Source: Neobacillus niacini (GTDB lineage: Bacteria > Bacillota > Bacilli > Bacillales > Cytobacillaceae). From it: a DNA stretch of 64,000 nucleotides. Shown here one piece after another: positions 24,186 through 32,897 of this stretch. The DNA lies in contig NZ_JAUSZN010000001.1 in assembly GCF_030817595.1 (NCBI RefSeq), positions 5,206,001 to 5,270,000 of the forward strand. Direction: 5' to 3'. Positions within the stretch are counted from its first letter, which is position 1. Each line of letters opens with the position of its first letter. Position numbers and translations under genes: made by a program. Under the pieces are notes generated by a model, which was given only the letters and a program-made list of their open reading frames with translations, had not been told where the DNA came from and ran no database searches.

Positions 24186-25082
24186 ATGAGGGTTGTATCG
24201 TTAGAGAAAGAGAGAGTTTCTGATTTTGTTGCTTATTGTAAAAAGCATAGATCAGAGGTTGATGATTCCTATTTGTATGATTTTGAATTACGGGAGTTTG
24301 TCGTGGATGATGAAAATCCTACTTATCTTGCATTAAATGAGCAGGATGAAATAGTCGGAACAGCTTCGCTGGTCATGGATGATTATCATAAACGTGGAAA
24401 AAGGGCCCGCTTTCGTATTTTTCATTGCGAAACTCAAGATATGCTCTGCTATCGGCAGCTTCTAGAGGCAGTCTTACAACATACAACTGACCTAGATAAG
24501 GTTTTTCTGTTTATCCCAGTAGTAAATAAAAAATTGATAGAGATGATAGAAGGCTTGAAGTTTTCTGTGGAAAGATATGCTTTCCTGCTGGTAAGAGAGG
24601 ACCTGGAAATACCAGAAGTCGAAATCCCAGACGGTTACGAGGTTAGAACTTTTCGTCCAGGACAGGATGAAGAGCATTGGCTAAAGGTACGAAATGCTGC
24701 TTTTTCAACTCTGAAAGGCAGTGAAACACCGCTCACCACTGAGGGGGTAAAAAAGCTGTCAACCGATGATGATTACCTTGAAGGCGGCATGATGATCCTG
24801 TTCGATCAGGAAAAACCGGTAGGAGTGATAAGAGGAGCCGATGATGGATATGATGAGGCACCTATTATGAACATTGGACCTGTCGCGATTTTGCCTGAGT
24901 ATCAAGGCCGCGGGTTAGGAAGAAGCCTGCTAAGAGCCTCTTTAAGGTTTGCCAAGGAAAAAGGCTATAAACGCACCATCCTTAGTGTAAACGGAGAGAA
25001 TGAGCGTGCCCAGGCTCTATATATTCAGGAGGGCTTTAAACAGGTAGAGGCAGTTGTCTGTTATCAATATTTTATAAAATAA
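24186..25082 (+). CDS. GNAT-family acetyltransferase (tandem-domain)
   Basis: A 298-aa protein. The C-terminal half is a clear GNAT domain: MNIGPVAILPEYQGRGLG with the acetyl-CoA pyrophosphate loop QGRGLG at about residue 240, and ENERAQALYIQEGFKQVE. The N-terminal half (residues 1-140) resembles a degenerate second GNAT fold (ALNEQDEIVGTASLVMDD...), as in mycothiol-synthase-like two-domain enzymes. The acceptor is unknown. SD is AGGAGGGGG. A strong terminator follows. Confidence 0.85.
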   Translation: MRVVSLEKERVSDFVAYCKKHRSEVDDSYLYDFELREFVVDDENPTYLALNEQDEIVGTASLVMDDYHKRGKRARFRIFHCETQDMLCYRQLLEAVLQHTTDLDKVFLFIPVVNKKLIEMIEGLKFSVERYAFLLVREDLEIPEVEIPDGYEVRTFRPGQDEEHWLKVRNAAFSTLKGSETPLTTEGVKKLSTDDDYLEGGMMILFDQEKPVGVIRGADDGYDEAPIMNIGPVAILPEYQGRGLGRSLLRASLRFAKEKGYKRTILSVNGENERAQALYIQEGFKQVEAVVCYQYFIK

Positions 25083-25095
25083 TCAATCAGTGAAA

Positions 25096-25137
25096 AATGG
25101 CGTTTTCTCTTTTGCAAAAGGGAAAATGCCTTTTTTC
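25096..25137 (+). terminator. Terminator of the VOC-GNAT unit
   Basis: AAATGGCGTTTTCTCTTTT pairs with AAAAGGGAAAATGCC with few mismatches, followed by TTTTTT. Confidence 0.85.
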
Positions 25138-25232
25138 TAATAAACGAGTTTATTCATGTTAATAATTATTTATTTTAGTAGTTCCATATCCCTTGAAATT
25201 CCATATGCTTTAGTTATAAGGGGTGAAATGTA

Positions 25233-25526
25233 ATGAAAAAAGACCAATTTGACGCGGAAACACTTAAGCACATAAGGAGCAGACTGGATACTGTTTATGC
25301 CATTGCCAAGAAAAATTACAATGACAACCCTGAATTGATGGACACAATCGAGAGTTTAGCACAAATAGCTATTATGTTTACCAATATCAAACTACAAGAG
25401 GTTAACGATCACGAGGAAACTGCTAGCCCTCAGGGGTACATCCTTTCAAAACTGTCACACTCGTACTCAAGAATGACGGAGTATGAAAAACAAAAGATAA
25501 AAGACTTTCCGGAATGGAAACTGTAA
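25233..25526 (+). CDS. Small helical protein of unknown function (97 aa)
   Basis: A charged, soluble, mostly helical protein (LKHIRSRLDTVYAIAKKNYNDNPELMDTIESLAQIAIMF) with no signal or membrane segment. SD GGGGTG lies 8 nt before the ATG. It is a single gene with its own terminator. A decayed copy of its last 40 codons is at 32500-32609, so the gene or its end was duplicated. I do not recognise the family. Confidence 0.75.
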   Translation: MKKDQFDAETLKHIRSRLDTVYAIAKKNYNDNPELMDTIESLAQIAIMFTNIKLQEVNDHEETASPQGYILSKLSHSYSRMTEYEKQKIKDFPEWKL

Positions 25527-25567
25527 AAAGCCAGTCCTAAGTGAGAAGTCCACAGAATAAAAAAAGA

Positions 25568-25595
25568 AGAAGTGCCAAAAAGCACTTCTCTTTTT
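25568..25595 (+). terminator. Terminator of the 97-aa gene
   Basis: Perfect 8-bp arms AGAAGTGC (25568-25575) and GCACTTCT (25582-25589), followed by CTTTTT. Confidence 0.85.
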
Positions 25596-25612
25596 ACGCG
25601 ATTCATTTTATT

Positions 25613-25683
25613 GGTGCCTGTCACCACTCGTGGACACTGTCCACCTCAGGCGGACAGTGGGTGTTTTAGTGGTAACAGGCACC
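25613..25683. repeat. Dispersed palindromic element, copy B (both ends present)
   Basis: It begins GGTGCCTGTCACC and ends with the inverted GGTAACAGGCACC, so the whole element is bounded by inverted 13-mers. Inside is CTCGTGGACACTGTCC...GGCGGACAGTG. It sits 9 bp from the stop of the first alpha-mannosidase gene. Confidence 0.9.
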
Positions 25684-25691
25684 GCTCGTTG

Positions 25692-28301
25692 TTAAAATAA
25701 TACAGTTTTTACTTGGTTTGGTTTTAACGGCAAGATAAGGTGATTATTTTCTAAGTTAAGTTGCGTAATTGGTTTTTCGTTTAGGTTTGCTTCAAGTGCA
25801 TGTTCGACTGAAAGGTTTACGGTATATGAGCCATGACCTTCTGTTTCTGTAGGATTGAAGAATCTTAGGACGAAGCGATCTTCTTTTTCTGCTTTTTTCA
25901 GTGTACTCAGTACCGCAGTGCTGTTTGTTTCTTGTAAGAAACTAAAGCTCAATGGTGCTTTGATACCAGATGGATTCAGCTTCATCGCATTATGCGGTAT
26001 TTTATTATAAGTCTGAATTGGTGTTGTAAATTCCTTTGCGATTCTGCCAATGTTTGCAGTTGTTGTAGAGCCTTTGTGTGTTGTAATCGCAAAGTCGAGT
26101 TTTACTAATCCCAGCATTTGTGAGTCAGGTGTGGGCAGTTTAATTCCAGATGGACGACCTGGTCTTCTTAGCATTTCTTCTTTTCCTAGTACGCCAACGC
26201 TTCGGAATAGGGTGATTGCGATGGTATCGTATTTTTCCCCAACAATTTCAAATTCACGAGTGCTGTTGGTTAATACACTTATTCCATGCTCATGATCTGA
26301 TAATCCCGTAAAGGAAAGCATTGGAAAAATAGAATCTGGGCGTTCATCCCAATCTTGTTCTTTCCAGTAATCCATTGCGGAATCATAAACATCACGCTTA
26401 ATGAAGCCGAATTGATTGTCTGATACTGAGAAGGAAGACGCGATTCCTGTAGGAATCAGGGTGCGAAGACGATGGTCCTTCGCTTGATTATCAATTTCTG
26501 CCTCAATCTTAATGATTGGCTGATGGTTTGGAATCATTACTTTCCAATGAACCTCCACAAAACGGTCAACTTTATTGATTTTGCGCTTCTCAAGATCCCC
26601 AGGTACATCTAGCTTAACAAGGATATCGATTCGTGCTTCATATCCATTCTGCGCAACCTTCACTTCTGCTTCAACATTATCACTATAAAAAAGTGTTTCA
26701 TCTGCTAATGGTGAGAAGTCATATTCGTCACCATCGTCGCCGCCATTTTCTAAGCGCAGCACTTGGTCAAATTCCCTATTCAATTGCTTGTCCCAAATTT
26801 TCAACGTTCCATTTGGATTGACGGAAACCGAATAAAATTCTGTGTCAACTGTATTCTTTTCAATAAGGGTATTCCCCATATTGCTCTTTGCATCCACAAC
26901 GAAGTATGTCTTATACCCCATCGCTGGTATTGAATCCTGTAATTGAACAGTATATTGGAAAAATGGATCATAGTTACCGTAGTGAACAATTTGACGGTCA
27001 ATTAAGCCTGGATCCATGATTTCTTTGTTCAGTACCTCAAACGGAATACGATTACCTTCTGCATCCTCTAATGTGAATGAATTCAACTTTGTAATTACCT
27101 TAGTGGTAACCACATCTTTACGTTCATATGGCAGGAGGTTAAATGCAGTTAACCGATCCTCAGTACGTTCAGTGTCAATTGAATCCGTGATTTTACGCTT
27201 ATAGTGTTCAATAAGCTGATCAGTTTTTTCTTCTGCAAGAAAGAAGCGGTTCATGATTTCACGATGAACTTTATCGGAGCAGCAGCAGCCAATACTGTCA
27301 TGTGCATGATTTTTCATGATTTCCTTCCAAATCAACTCAATCAAACCATGATGATATTCAAATCCTAAGGAATAGGCAATTGCCGCTAATGGCTCCAATA
27401 CATTGGTGATTTTATTTTCAATTCTTGTGTTCGCTGCTTTAATATCCATTCTTGTTGAGTAGATACTTCTGTGAACACGCATGTATTTTCCGTCTAAAAA
27501 TTCGCCTTGAAGGGTAGGCAAGGCTTGATTCTTTTCCAGTTCAGCAAAGACATTCTCATATTTGCTCAGAAAAAATTCGCGGTCTGGATATAGCTTTTGG
27601 AGTTTTTCCATGATCGTAAAAATGTTCTTTTGAATTGGCATTTGATCGTGACCGTTTGGCAGGATGATGTTCTCTGTGGTAGCCCCACGGTCGAGAACGG
27701 TAAAGTATTTGTTGATGCGTTCCTGGAGTTTTTCTTCATCTTCAGGAAGATACTTACCAATCGCATAGCCAAGTGGAAACAATTGGACGAGGACCTTTGA
27801 GCCATCATCGCTTGTCCAGTAAAATTCAGTTTTATTTGTGCCGTGACGTTCAGAAGTACCACGCCAGAAAATCGAATACTTAATGTCGAAGCCATTCAGG
27901 ATTTGCGGCATTTGTGATGATTGACCGAAGGAGTCCGGTAAGTACCCTATCATCATTGGCTCTCCGAACTCTTCTGTATCTTTTAACCCATAAAGAAGAT
28001 TACGAACGATGGATTCTCCGCCAACGACCATTTCATCGGTTTGAGTATACCATGGACCAATGATCAGTTTTCCGGCTTGGACGAGCTTACGAACTCGCTC
28101 TTTGTTTTCCGGCTTTACTGCGAAATAGTCTTCAAGAATCGACGTTTGACCGTCTAAAACATAATATGGATAATCTGGGTTGTTCTCGAGCATTTCTAGG
28201 ATTTCTTCCATATTATTAACCAGCAAGATTCGAGATTCTTCGGTTGAAAAATACCACTCTCTGTCCCAATGCATATGGGGTACGATATGAACTTTTTTCA
28301 T
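25692..28301 (-). CDS. mngB: GH38 alpha-mannosidase, MngB-like (module 1)
   Basis: An 869-aa cytosolic GH38 enzyme. The N-terminal zinc motif is HIVPHMHWDREWYFS and the nucleophile region is IGYLPDSFGQSSQMPQIL. The middle domain has NHAHDSIGCCCSDKVHREI with further zinc His and Asp ligands, and the C-terminal half is a beta-sandwich. Length and the adjoining fructose-family PTS EIIABC match E. coli MngB (877 aa), which splits 2-O-(6-phospho-alpha-mannosyl)-D-glycerate into mannose-6-phosphate and glycerate. A glycerate kinase in the same locus supports this substrate. Start ATG 28301 has TTGGAGG upstream. It is the last gene of the operon after the EIIABC gene, separated by a perfect 11-bp hairpin. 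Confidence 0.88.
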   Translation of the reverse strand: MKKVHIVPHMHWDREWYFSTEESRILLVNNMEEILEMLENNPDYPYYVLDGQTSILEDYFAVKPENKERVRKLVQAGKLIIGPWYTQTDEMVVGGESIVRNLLYGLKDTEEFGEPMMIGYLPDSFGQSSQMPQILNGFDIKYSIFWRGTSERHGTNKTEFYWTSDDGSKVLVQLFPLGYAIGKYLPEDEEKLQERINKYFTVLDRGATTENIILPNGHDQMPIQKNIFTIMEKLQKLYPDREFFLSKYENVFAELEKNQALPTLQGEFLDGKYMRVHRSIYSTRMDIKAANTRIENKITNVLEPLAAIAYSLGFEYHHGLIELIWKEIMKNHAHDSIGCCCSDKVHREIMNRFFLAEEKTDQLIEHYKRKITDSIDTERTEDRLTAFNLLPYERKDVVTTKVITKLNSFTLEDAEGNRIPFEVLNKEIMDPGLIDRQIVHYGNYDPFFQYTVQLQDSIPAMGYKTYFVVDAKSNMGNTLIEKNTVDTEFYSVSVNPNGTLKIWDKQLNREFDQVLRLENGGDDGDEYDFSPLADETLFYSDNVEAEVKVAQNGYEARIDILVKLDVPGDLEKRKINKVDRFVEVHWKVMIPNHQPIIKIEAEIDNQAKDHRLRTLIPTGIASSFSVSDNQFGFIKRDVYDSAMDYWKEQDWDERPDSIFPMLSFTGLSDHEHGISVLTNSTREFEIVGEKYDTIAITLFRSVGVLGKEEMLRRPGRPSGIKLPTPDSQMLGLVKLDFAITTHKGSTTTANIGRIAKEFTTPIQTYNKIPHNAMKLNPSGIKAPLSFSFLQETNSTAVLSTLKKAEKEDRFVLRFFNPTETEGHGSYTVNLSVEHALEANLNEKPITQLNLENNHLILPLKPNQVKTVLF

Positions 28302-28321
28302 GATGTCCTCCAAATATGATA

Positions 28322-28348
28322 GGTACCTAAGGTCCAACCTTAGGTACC
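28322..28348. other. Intercistronic hairpin between EIIABC and mannosidase genes
   Basis: Perfect 11-bp arms GGTACCTAAGG (28322-28332) and CCTTAGGTACC (28338-28348). No T-run follows on the minus strand, and the SD of the mannosidase is 8 nt further on. It probably acts in mRNA processing or partial attenuation. Confidence 0.7.
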
Positions 28349-28364
28349 ATAAATTTTCCAAACA

Positions 28365-30311
28365 TTACGCTGCTTTTTTAGTAATAGTACCTTCTTGTTT
28401 TTCTTTTTTCAGTTTACTTTTTCTCGTTGCGATTAACAGAAACATTGAAATGGCTGCCCCGATTAATGCGGCTCCTAGCCAGATGCTTGCTGCTAACAGG
28501 ATTGGCTGACCTTGTAATAGTGCTAAGGAGAAAATCCCTGCACCTGGAACATTTAATCCGAGGTTAAAATAAGCTACAATTGCACCTGTTACGGCAGAAC
28601 CTGCAATTAATGAAGGGATTACCCGTAATGGGTCGTTAATCATAAATGGAATAGCACCCTCGGTGATACCTGCTAAACCAAGTAGCCATGTTTGTTTTCC
28701 GATTTCTTGTTCTTGTTTTGTAAAGTACTTTTTACCGATAATAGTCGCACCTGTTACACCGAAAGCAGAAACCATTTTAACGGAAGCGAATGTTGCGTAA
28801 GGAATAAAGTTTCCGCTTGCCATTGCCGCAATACAGAAGGTGTAAGCGGCCTTGTTAACTGGACCGCCCAAGTCGAATGAAACCATCGCACCAATAATGG
28901 CTCCTAAAAGAATGGCATTTCTACCTGATAAGCCGCCTAGAAATTCCACTAAGCTTTGGTTTAACCAGGCAAGTGGTTCACCAACCACGAATAACATGAT
29001 CGAACCAACGACAAGTGTACCAACAACTGGGTATACCCAGAAACTAATGAATCCTGCAAATGTTCCTTTTGGCTGGATCTTTTTCTTTAAAAACTTTAAG
29101 AAGAAACCGGCTAAGAAACCGCCGAGCATACCGCCAAGGAAACCTGAGCCAATCAAGTTTGCTGCCACACCGGCTGCAAAACCAGGTCCGAGTGCCGGTT
29201 TATCCGCGATGGAGTATGCCATGTAAGCTGCTAATATTGGGACCAACAGCTGGCCGAGAAGTCCGCCGCCAAGTTGTCTTAATAACCATAACCATGAACC
29301 TTCTTCTGCATATACTTCTTGAAGGCCGAACGCCTGTGAAATTAGCACGGCAGCTGCTAAGGTCATACCGCCGGCCACGATGACCGGGATAATATAAGAA
29401 ATACCTGTTAAAATCGAGTCTTTAACTTCCGCTTTAAATGATTTTTCTCCTGTTTCATCTGCTCCGGATGCAGCAGCTTGCTCTGGATTATATTCTTTCT
29501 TCGGTGTCTTTTCCGCTTTATCTAATGCTTCACGGATTAAACTTGTTGCATTACGCAGTGGGGCTGCCACCGATGTTTTTATCTTTGGCAGGTGTGCGAA
29601 ACGCTCTTCATTTTTGACTGCAACATCAACGGCAAAAATAACCGCGTCGGCTTTTTTCAATAGGTCCGTTGTATGGCGATCCTCGATGCCGTTTGCCCCT
29701 TGCTTTTCAACATATACGTCGACTCCCAGTTCTTTACCTGCTTTTACGAGTGCCTCTGCCGCCATATAAGTATGCGCGATGCCAGCAGGACATGCGGTAA
29801 TACCGATAACGGTTTTATTCAATTTGTTCCCTGCTTTTATTTCTTTTTCTACTTCTACCTTATCTAATGCTTCATATAATTCGGTATTGGTTTTTGCATT
29901 TAAAAGTCTATTTTTATACGCTTCGTTTGATAATCTTGTAACAAATTCCGAAAGTAATTGAAGATGGGTAGAGCCTGCTTCCGTTTCTGGAATCGCCAAT
30001 AAGATAATCAATTGTACCTGATTATTTGGATCAATGCTTTCCCAGTCCGTTAACGGTTTTTTCAGGGTTGCGATTGCAAATGATGCTTCCTTGACCGTTG
30101 TGGATTTTCCATGTGGGATTGCAAGTCCGCCTTCAAAGCCTGTTGGTGAAAGTTTTTCTCTATCTAATACAGCTTGAAGAAATTCTTCTTGAGAATGAAT
30201 TTTACCTGCTTCACCTAGCTGTTTGACCAAATACTGAATTGCCTCATGTTTAGATTCAAAGACATTTCCAGTACTGACTAAGCTTGGTGAGGTAAGTGTT
30301 TGTAGTTGCAT
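28365..30311 (-). CDS. mngA: Fructose-family PTS EIIABC, MngA-like (module 1)
   Basis: A 648-aa single-chain PTS permease in A-B-C order. EIIA (about 1-145) has phospho-His in LAIPHGKS. EIIB (about 165-265) has phospho-Cys in IGITACPAGIAHTYMAAEAL. EIIC (about 300-640) has eight or more membrane segments and the GITEGAIPF and DLGGPVNKAAYTF motifs. The A-B-C order and length match E. coli MngA, which imports and phosphorylates 2-O-alpha-mannosyl-D-glycerate; B. subtilis ManP has a different order. Start ATG 30311 has GGAGG 8 nt upstream. A cre-like site lies just upstream. Cotranscribed with the GH38 gene. Confidence 0.9.
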   Translation of the reverse strand: MQLQTLTSPSLVSTGNVFESKHEAIQYLVKQLGEAGKIHSQEEFLQAVLDREKLSPTGFEGGLAIPHGKSTTVKEASFAIATLKKPLTDWESIDPNNQVQLIILLAIPETEAGSTHLQLLSEFVTRLSNEAYKNRLLNAKTNTELYEALDKVEVEKEIKAGNKLNKTVIGITACPAGIAHTYMAAEALVKAGKELGVDVYVEKQGANGIEDRHTTDLLKKADAVIFAVDVAVKNEERFAHLPKIKTSVAAPLRNATSLIREALDKAEKTPKKEYNPEQAAASGADETGEKSFKAEVKDSILTGISYIIPVIVAGGMTLAAAVLISQAFGLQEVYAEEGSWLWLLRQLGGGLLGQLLVPILAAYMAYSIADKPALGPGFAAGVAANLIGSGFLGGMLGGFLAGFFLKFLKKKIQPKGTFAGFISFWVYPVVGTLVVGSIMLFVVGEPLAWLNQSLVEFLGGLSGRNAILLGAIIGAMVSFDLGGPVNKAAYTFCIAAMASGNFIPYATFASVKMVSAFGVTGATIIGKKYFTKQEQEIGKQTWLLGLAGITEGAIPFMINDPLRVIPSLIAGSAVTGAIVAYFNLGLNVPGAGIFSLALLQGQPILLAASIWLGAALIGAAISMFLLIATRKSKLKKEKQEGTITKKAA

Positions 30312-30331
30312 TTTGTTTACCTCCATCTAAT

Positions 30332-30345
30332 TGAAAGTGTTTTCA
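30332..30345 (-). promoter_or_regulatory. CcpA-type cre site upstream of the PTS/mannosidase operon
   Basis: On the minus strand TGAAAACACTTTCA matches the cre consensus TGWAANCGNTNWCA at all fixed positions except the central G. It lies 21 nt before the PTS start codon, a position for roadblock or promoter-proximal repression by glucose. Confidence 0.6.
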
Positions 30346-30363
30346 TTTCACGGACTTATCGTA

Positions 30364-30395
30364 ACAAAAAAAAAACAAGAAGAAAGATTCTTCTT
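30364..30395 (-). terminator. Terminator of the rpiR-type regulator gene
   Basis: Perfect 8-bp arms AAGAAGAA (30377-30384) and TTCTTCTT (30388-30395), followed on the minus strand by a run of ten T. It separates the regulator from the PTS operon. Confidence 0.85.
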
Positions 30396-30430
30396 ATTTT
30401 TACACAAGAGTTATAAAATTAACCGGTTTC

Positions 30431-30448
30431 ATGTGTATAAGTACACAT
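30431..30448. promoter_or_regulatory. Palindrome, candidate operator for the RpiR regulator
   Basis: ATGTGTATAAGTACACAT has perfect 7-bp arms around TAAG. It lies directly after the regulator stop codon and 120 bp before the PTS start, with no T-run on the minus strand, which suggests an operator more than a terminator. Confidence 0.4.
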
Positions 30449-30450
30449 TT

Positions 30451-31179
30451 TTAAAAGTGATCCCAGTAAACTTGCGATAATGTCTGTAGGACAATCATAA
30501 CTGGTGTTCGATCAGTTATATTGTAGCCATTTTTAATTTTTTTGGGTGCAAAGCAGTATAAATTGACAGCTGCAGCTTCTTGGAGTGAATTCTTCGTAAA
30601 ATGTGTTAAGGATATAATTGGAATTTCTCTTTGTTTTGCTTTTTCAGCCATTTCAAGGACCTGAGGAGTTTCACCTGATAAGCTGATTAAAAACAAAACG
30701 TCATGCTGATTCATTTGATCGAGCAGATAGAGCATTTCATGGCGATGGATGTGATGTTCTGAGTGTTTCCCGGCAACTCGTAAATTTCGAACCATCATTT
30801 CACAGAAACCTGCGGTGTCGCCAACACCAAAGAAAAGGACATGCTTTGAATCATGCATCATTTTTGCAGTCATTTCAATTCTTTCCATATCAATAAGTTC
30901 AAAGGTTTTTTGGATAAAATAATAGGAACTATCTTCGTTAGGAGCTTTAGTTGAATCGAGTTCTTCTTTAATACTGTTTTTGAGTTGTGAGAAACCATCA
31001 TACCCCAGCTTTTTTGATAATCTTGTTATTGTGTTGGGAACAGTATACAGATCAGCTGCAATACTTTGAATCGATTTATTGACGAATTCATGCTTATTTT
31101 CGAGAATATAGTCAATAATTTGGTCATCTGTATCATTTAATTTATATTCAAACTTATGTACACGATCTTCAAATTGCAT
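30451..31179 (-). CDS. RpiR/MurR-family transcriptional regulator (module 1)
   Basis: A 242-aa regulator. The N-terminal RpiR helix-turn-helix (residues ~15-75) reads SIQSIAADLYTVPNTITRLSKKLGYDGFSQLK. The C-terminal SIS domain (~105-240) reads HVLFFGVGDTAGFCEMM and VLFLISLSGETPQVLEMAEKAKQ and binds phosphosugars. It lies between the PTS-GH38 operon (same strand, downstream) and the glycerate kinase (divergent), so it very likely controls both, with a phosphosugar such as mannose-6-phosphate or phospho-mannosylglycerate as effector (inference). Start ATG 31179 has GGGGTG upstream. E. coli uses a GntR-type MngR instead, so the regulator has been exchanged. Confidence 0.88.
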   Translation of the reverse strand: MQFEDRVHKFEYKLNDTDDQIIDYILENKHEFVNKSIQSIAADLYTVPNTITRLSKKLGYDGFSQLKNSIKEELDSTKAPNEDSSYYFIQKTFELIDMERIEMTAKMMHDSKHVLFFGVGDTAGFCEMMVRNLRVAGKHSEHHIHRHEMLYLLDQMNQHDVLFLISLSGETPQVLEMAEKAKQREIPIISLTHFTKNSLQEAAAVNLYCFAPKKIKNGYNITDRTPVMIVLQTLSQVYWDHF

Positions 31180-31262
31180 ATAATTTCACCCCGATATTTA
31201 CCTTCGTACTATTATAGCAAACAATCCAGTGATTTCACTAAGGGGTGCGGGAGGGATTAACA

Positions 31263-32399
31263 TTGAAAATTTTAGTAGCGGTGGATTCATTAAAGGGAAG
31301 CCTATCATCAATAGAAGCAAATAAAGCGATTTCCGAAGGACTTTTGAAGGCGAATCCAGATTTTTCTGTTCAGTCATTGCCTGTTGCGGATGGAGGCGAA
31401 GGGACAGTGGAGGCGCTAGTCTATGCAACGGGAGGTCAGTTTGTTGACAGTGTTGTAACAGGTCCATTAGGACAGCCGGTAAGGGCGAGGTACGGTATTT
31501 TAGGGGATAAGATGACCGCGGTGATTGAGGTTGCCGAAGCTTGCGGATTGCCATTAATACCGAAAGAAGAGCGCAATCCACTTTTCACTACAACCTATGG
31601 TGTAGGTGAGTTAATTTTGGAAGCAATTGAAAAGGGCTGCCGTGATTTTATCATTGGACTCGGGGGAAGTGCGACCAATGACGCTGGGGTCGGAATGCTT
31701 CAAGCCCTTGGATATCAGTTTTTTACGAAAGCAGGGGAACTTGCAGGACTTGGGGGTGCCGCTCTTAAAGAAATTTCAAGAATCGATATGGGGAAGGTGC
31801 CGGATAAGGTAAAAGCAGCCAAATTCCGTGTTGCGTGTGATGTTAATAACCCGCTATATGGGTTGAATGGGGCTGCCTATATTTATGGACCGCAAAAAGG
31901 GGCTACTCCTGAAATGGTTTTAGAATTAGATGAAGGTCTCAGAAATTTTGCTAATGTCGTATTGGAACAGCTAAGTACAGACTTGCAGTCGATTTCAGGG
32001 GCAGGAGCAGCCGGAGGGTTGGGGGCCGCTTTTGCTGGGTTCTTGGAGGCAGAGTTAGAATCAGGTGTTAAGTTGATACTTGAGCTGGCACGTTTCGAGG
32101 AGCAGCTTCAAGGCGTGGACCTCGTGATCACAGGGGAAGGAAAACTGGATGGGCAAACCTCGATGGGAAAAGCACCAGCAGGAATCGCACTTTTGGCTAA
32201 ACAGCACAGAATCCCTGTCATTGCCCTAGCTGGTGACATCTCAGAAGGAAATCCGAGCCTGCATGAATCGGGCATCACCGCCTATTTCACAATCGTAGGC
32301 GGACCCACCAGCCTAGAAAAAGCCATGAATCCGGAGACAACCCGGACAAACCTACAAAGAACAGGAGAACAAATCGGAAGAGTATTACAATTGTTCTAA
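31263..32399 (+). CDS. Glycerate kinase, GarK/GlxK family (module 1)
   Basis: A 378-aa enzyme of the GarK/GlxK glycerate kinase family. It begins KILVAVDSLKGSLSSIEANKAI. Conserved glycine-rich segments are LPVADGGEGTVEAL, GLGGSATNDAGVGMLQALG and ISGAGAAGGLGAAFAGF, with ITGEGKLDGQTSMGKAP near the C-terminus. It phosphorylates glycerate with ATP, normally to 2-phosphoglycerate, feeding lower glycolysis. The TTG at 31263 is chosen for its GGGAGGG 8 nt upstream; a GTG at 31245 gives six more residues. It is divergent from the RpiR gene. Its place beside a PTS and a GH38 enzyme explains the fate of the glycerate half of mannosylglycerate. Confidence 0.92.
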   Translation: MKILVAVDSLKGSLSSIEANKAISEGLLKANPDFSVQSLPVADGGEGTVEALVYATGGQFVDSVVTGPLGQPVRARYGILGDKMTAVIEVAEACGLPLIPKEERNPLFTTTYGVGELILEAIEKGCRDFIIGLGGSATNDAGVGMLQALGYQFFTKAGELAGLGGAALKEISRIDMGKVPDKVKAAKFRVACDVNNPLYGLNGAAYIYGPQKGATPEMVLELDEGLRNFANVVLEQLSTDLQSISGAGAAGGLGAAFAGFLEAELESGVKLILELARFEEQLQGVDLVITGEGKLDGQTSMGKAPAGIALLAKQHRIPVIALAGDISEGNPSLHESGITAYFTIVGGPTSLEKAMNPETTRTNLQRTGEQIGRVLQLF

Positions 32400-32401
32400 G
32401 T

Positions 32402-32446
32402 GGTGCCTGTCACCGCACGTGGACACTGTCCGCCTGAGGCGGACAG
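32402..32446. repeat. Dispersed palindromic element, copy C
   Basis: GGTGCCTGTCACC, then GCACGTGGACACTGTCC, then GCCTGAGGCGGACAG. It begins 2 bp after the glycerate kinase stop codon. The 32400-32897 gap also holds a gene remnant, a terminator and the module 2 promoter region. Confidence 0.9.
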
Positions 32447-32499
32447 AATTACGCGAGAATTTCTTCGATATGCAGGAAGGTGGTTTTGTTCCCAAAATA

Positions 32500-32609
32500 G
32501 TTAACGATCACGAAGAAACCGCTAATCCTCAGGGAACATCCTTTCAAAACTGTCATGACATAGTATGAAAAACATAAAGATAAAGGACTTTCCAGAATGG
32601 ACATTGTAA
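32500..32609 (+). pseudogene. Decayed copy of the 3' end of the 97-aa gene
   Basis: Matches about 25403-25526 closely: GTTAACGATCACGA, CATCCTTTCAAAACTGTCA, AGTATGAAAAACA and GACTTTCC are shared. It has small deletions, one removing about 20 bases, that destroy the frame. The shared similarity ends soon after the matching stop codon. No start or 5' half is present. Confidence 0.75.
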
Positions 32610-32661
32610 GAAGCTAACCTAAAAATGTAATAGGGAGTAAAAAAGATTATAAGAACGTTAG

Positions 32662-32690
32662 GGAATTCCAAATCGGAATTCCTTTTTTAC
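32662..32690 (+). terminator. Orphan terminator in the gap before module 2
   Basis: Self-complementary GGAATTCC at 32662-32669 and again at 32675-32682, followed by TTTTTT. It would end readthrough from the glycerate kinase gene. Confidence 0.65.
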
Positions 32691-32741
32691 TACAAAAGAA
32701 GGAACTCATGAAGGCTTGTAAAGACCATCTACTATAGGAGT

Positions 32742-32832
32742 TGTAATCGTTTCCTAAAGGAAAAGGAAAAGAATTAATTTTTATTTTCATTAGAATGAAT
32801 ATAGAATTCAAGTTGTAAAGGATAACGTTATC
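32742..32832 (+). promoter_or_regulatory. Module 2 promoter region: cre-like site and 12-bp palindrome
   Basis: TGTAATCGTTTCCT (32742-32755) matches the cre consensus at 12 of 14 positions. GATAACGTTATC (32821-32832) is a perfect palindrome about 65 bp before the EIIA start. The second is a candidate operator for the PRD regulator encoded in the same operon. Confidence 0.4.
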
Positions 32833-32897
32833 TTCTGTAAGGGTTTCCAGTGGAAGAATCCCATTACTAATAAAACAACAAGATGGAAGGTGAAGTG

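Noticed and set aside
26633..27204. Plus-strand frames across the module 1 mannosidase
   Set aside because: They are opposite-strand shadows of a gene with GH38 motifs along its length.
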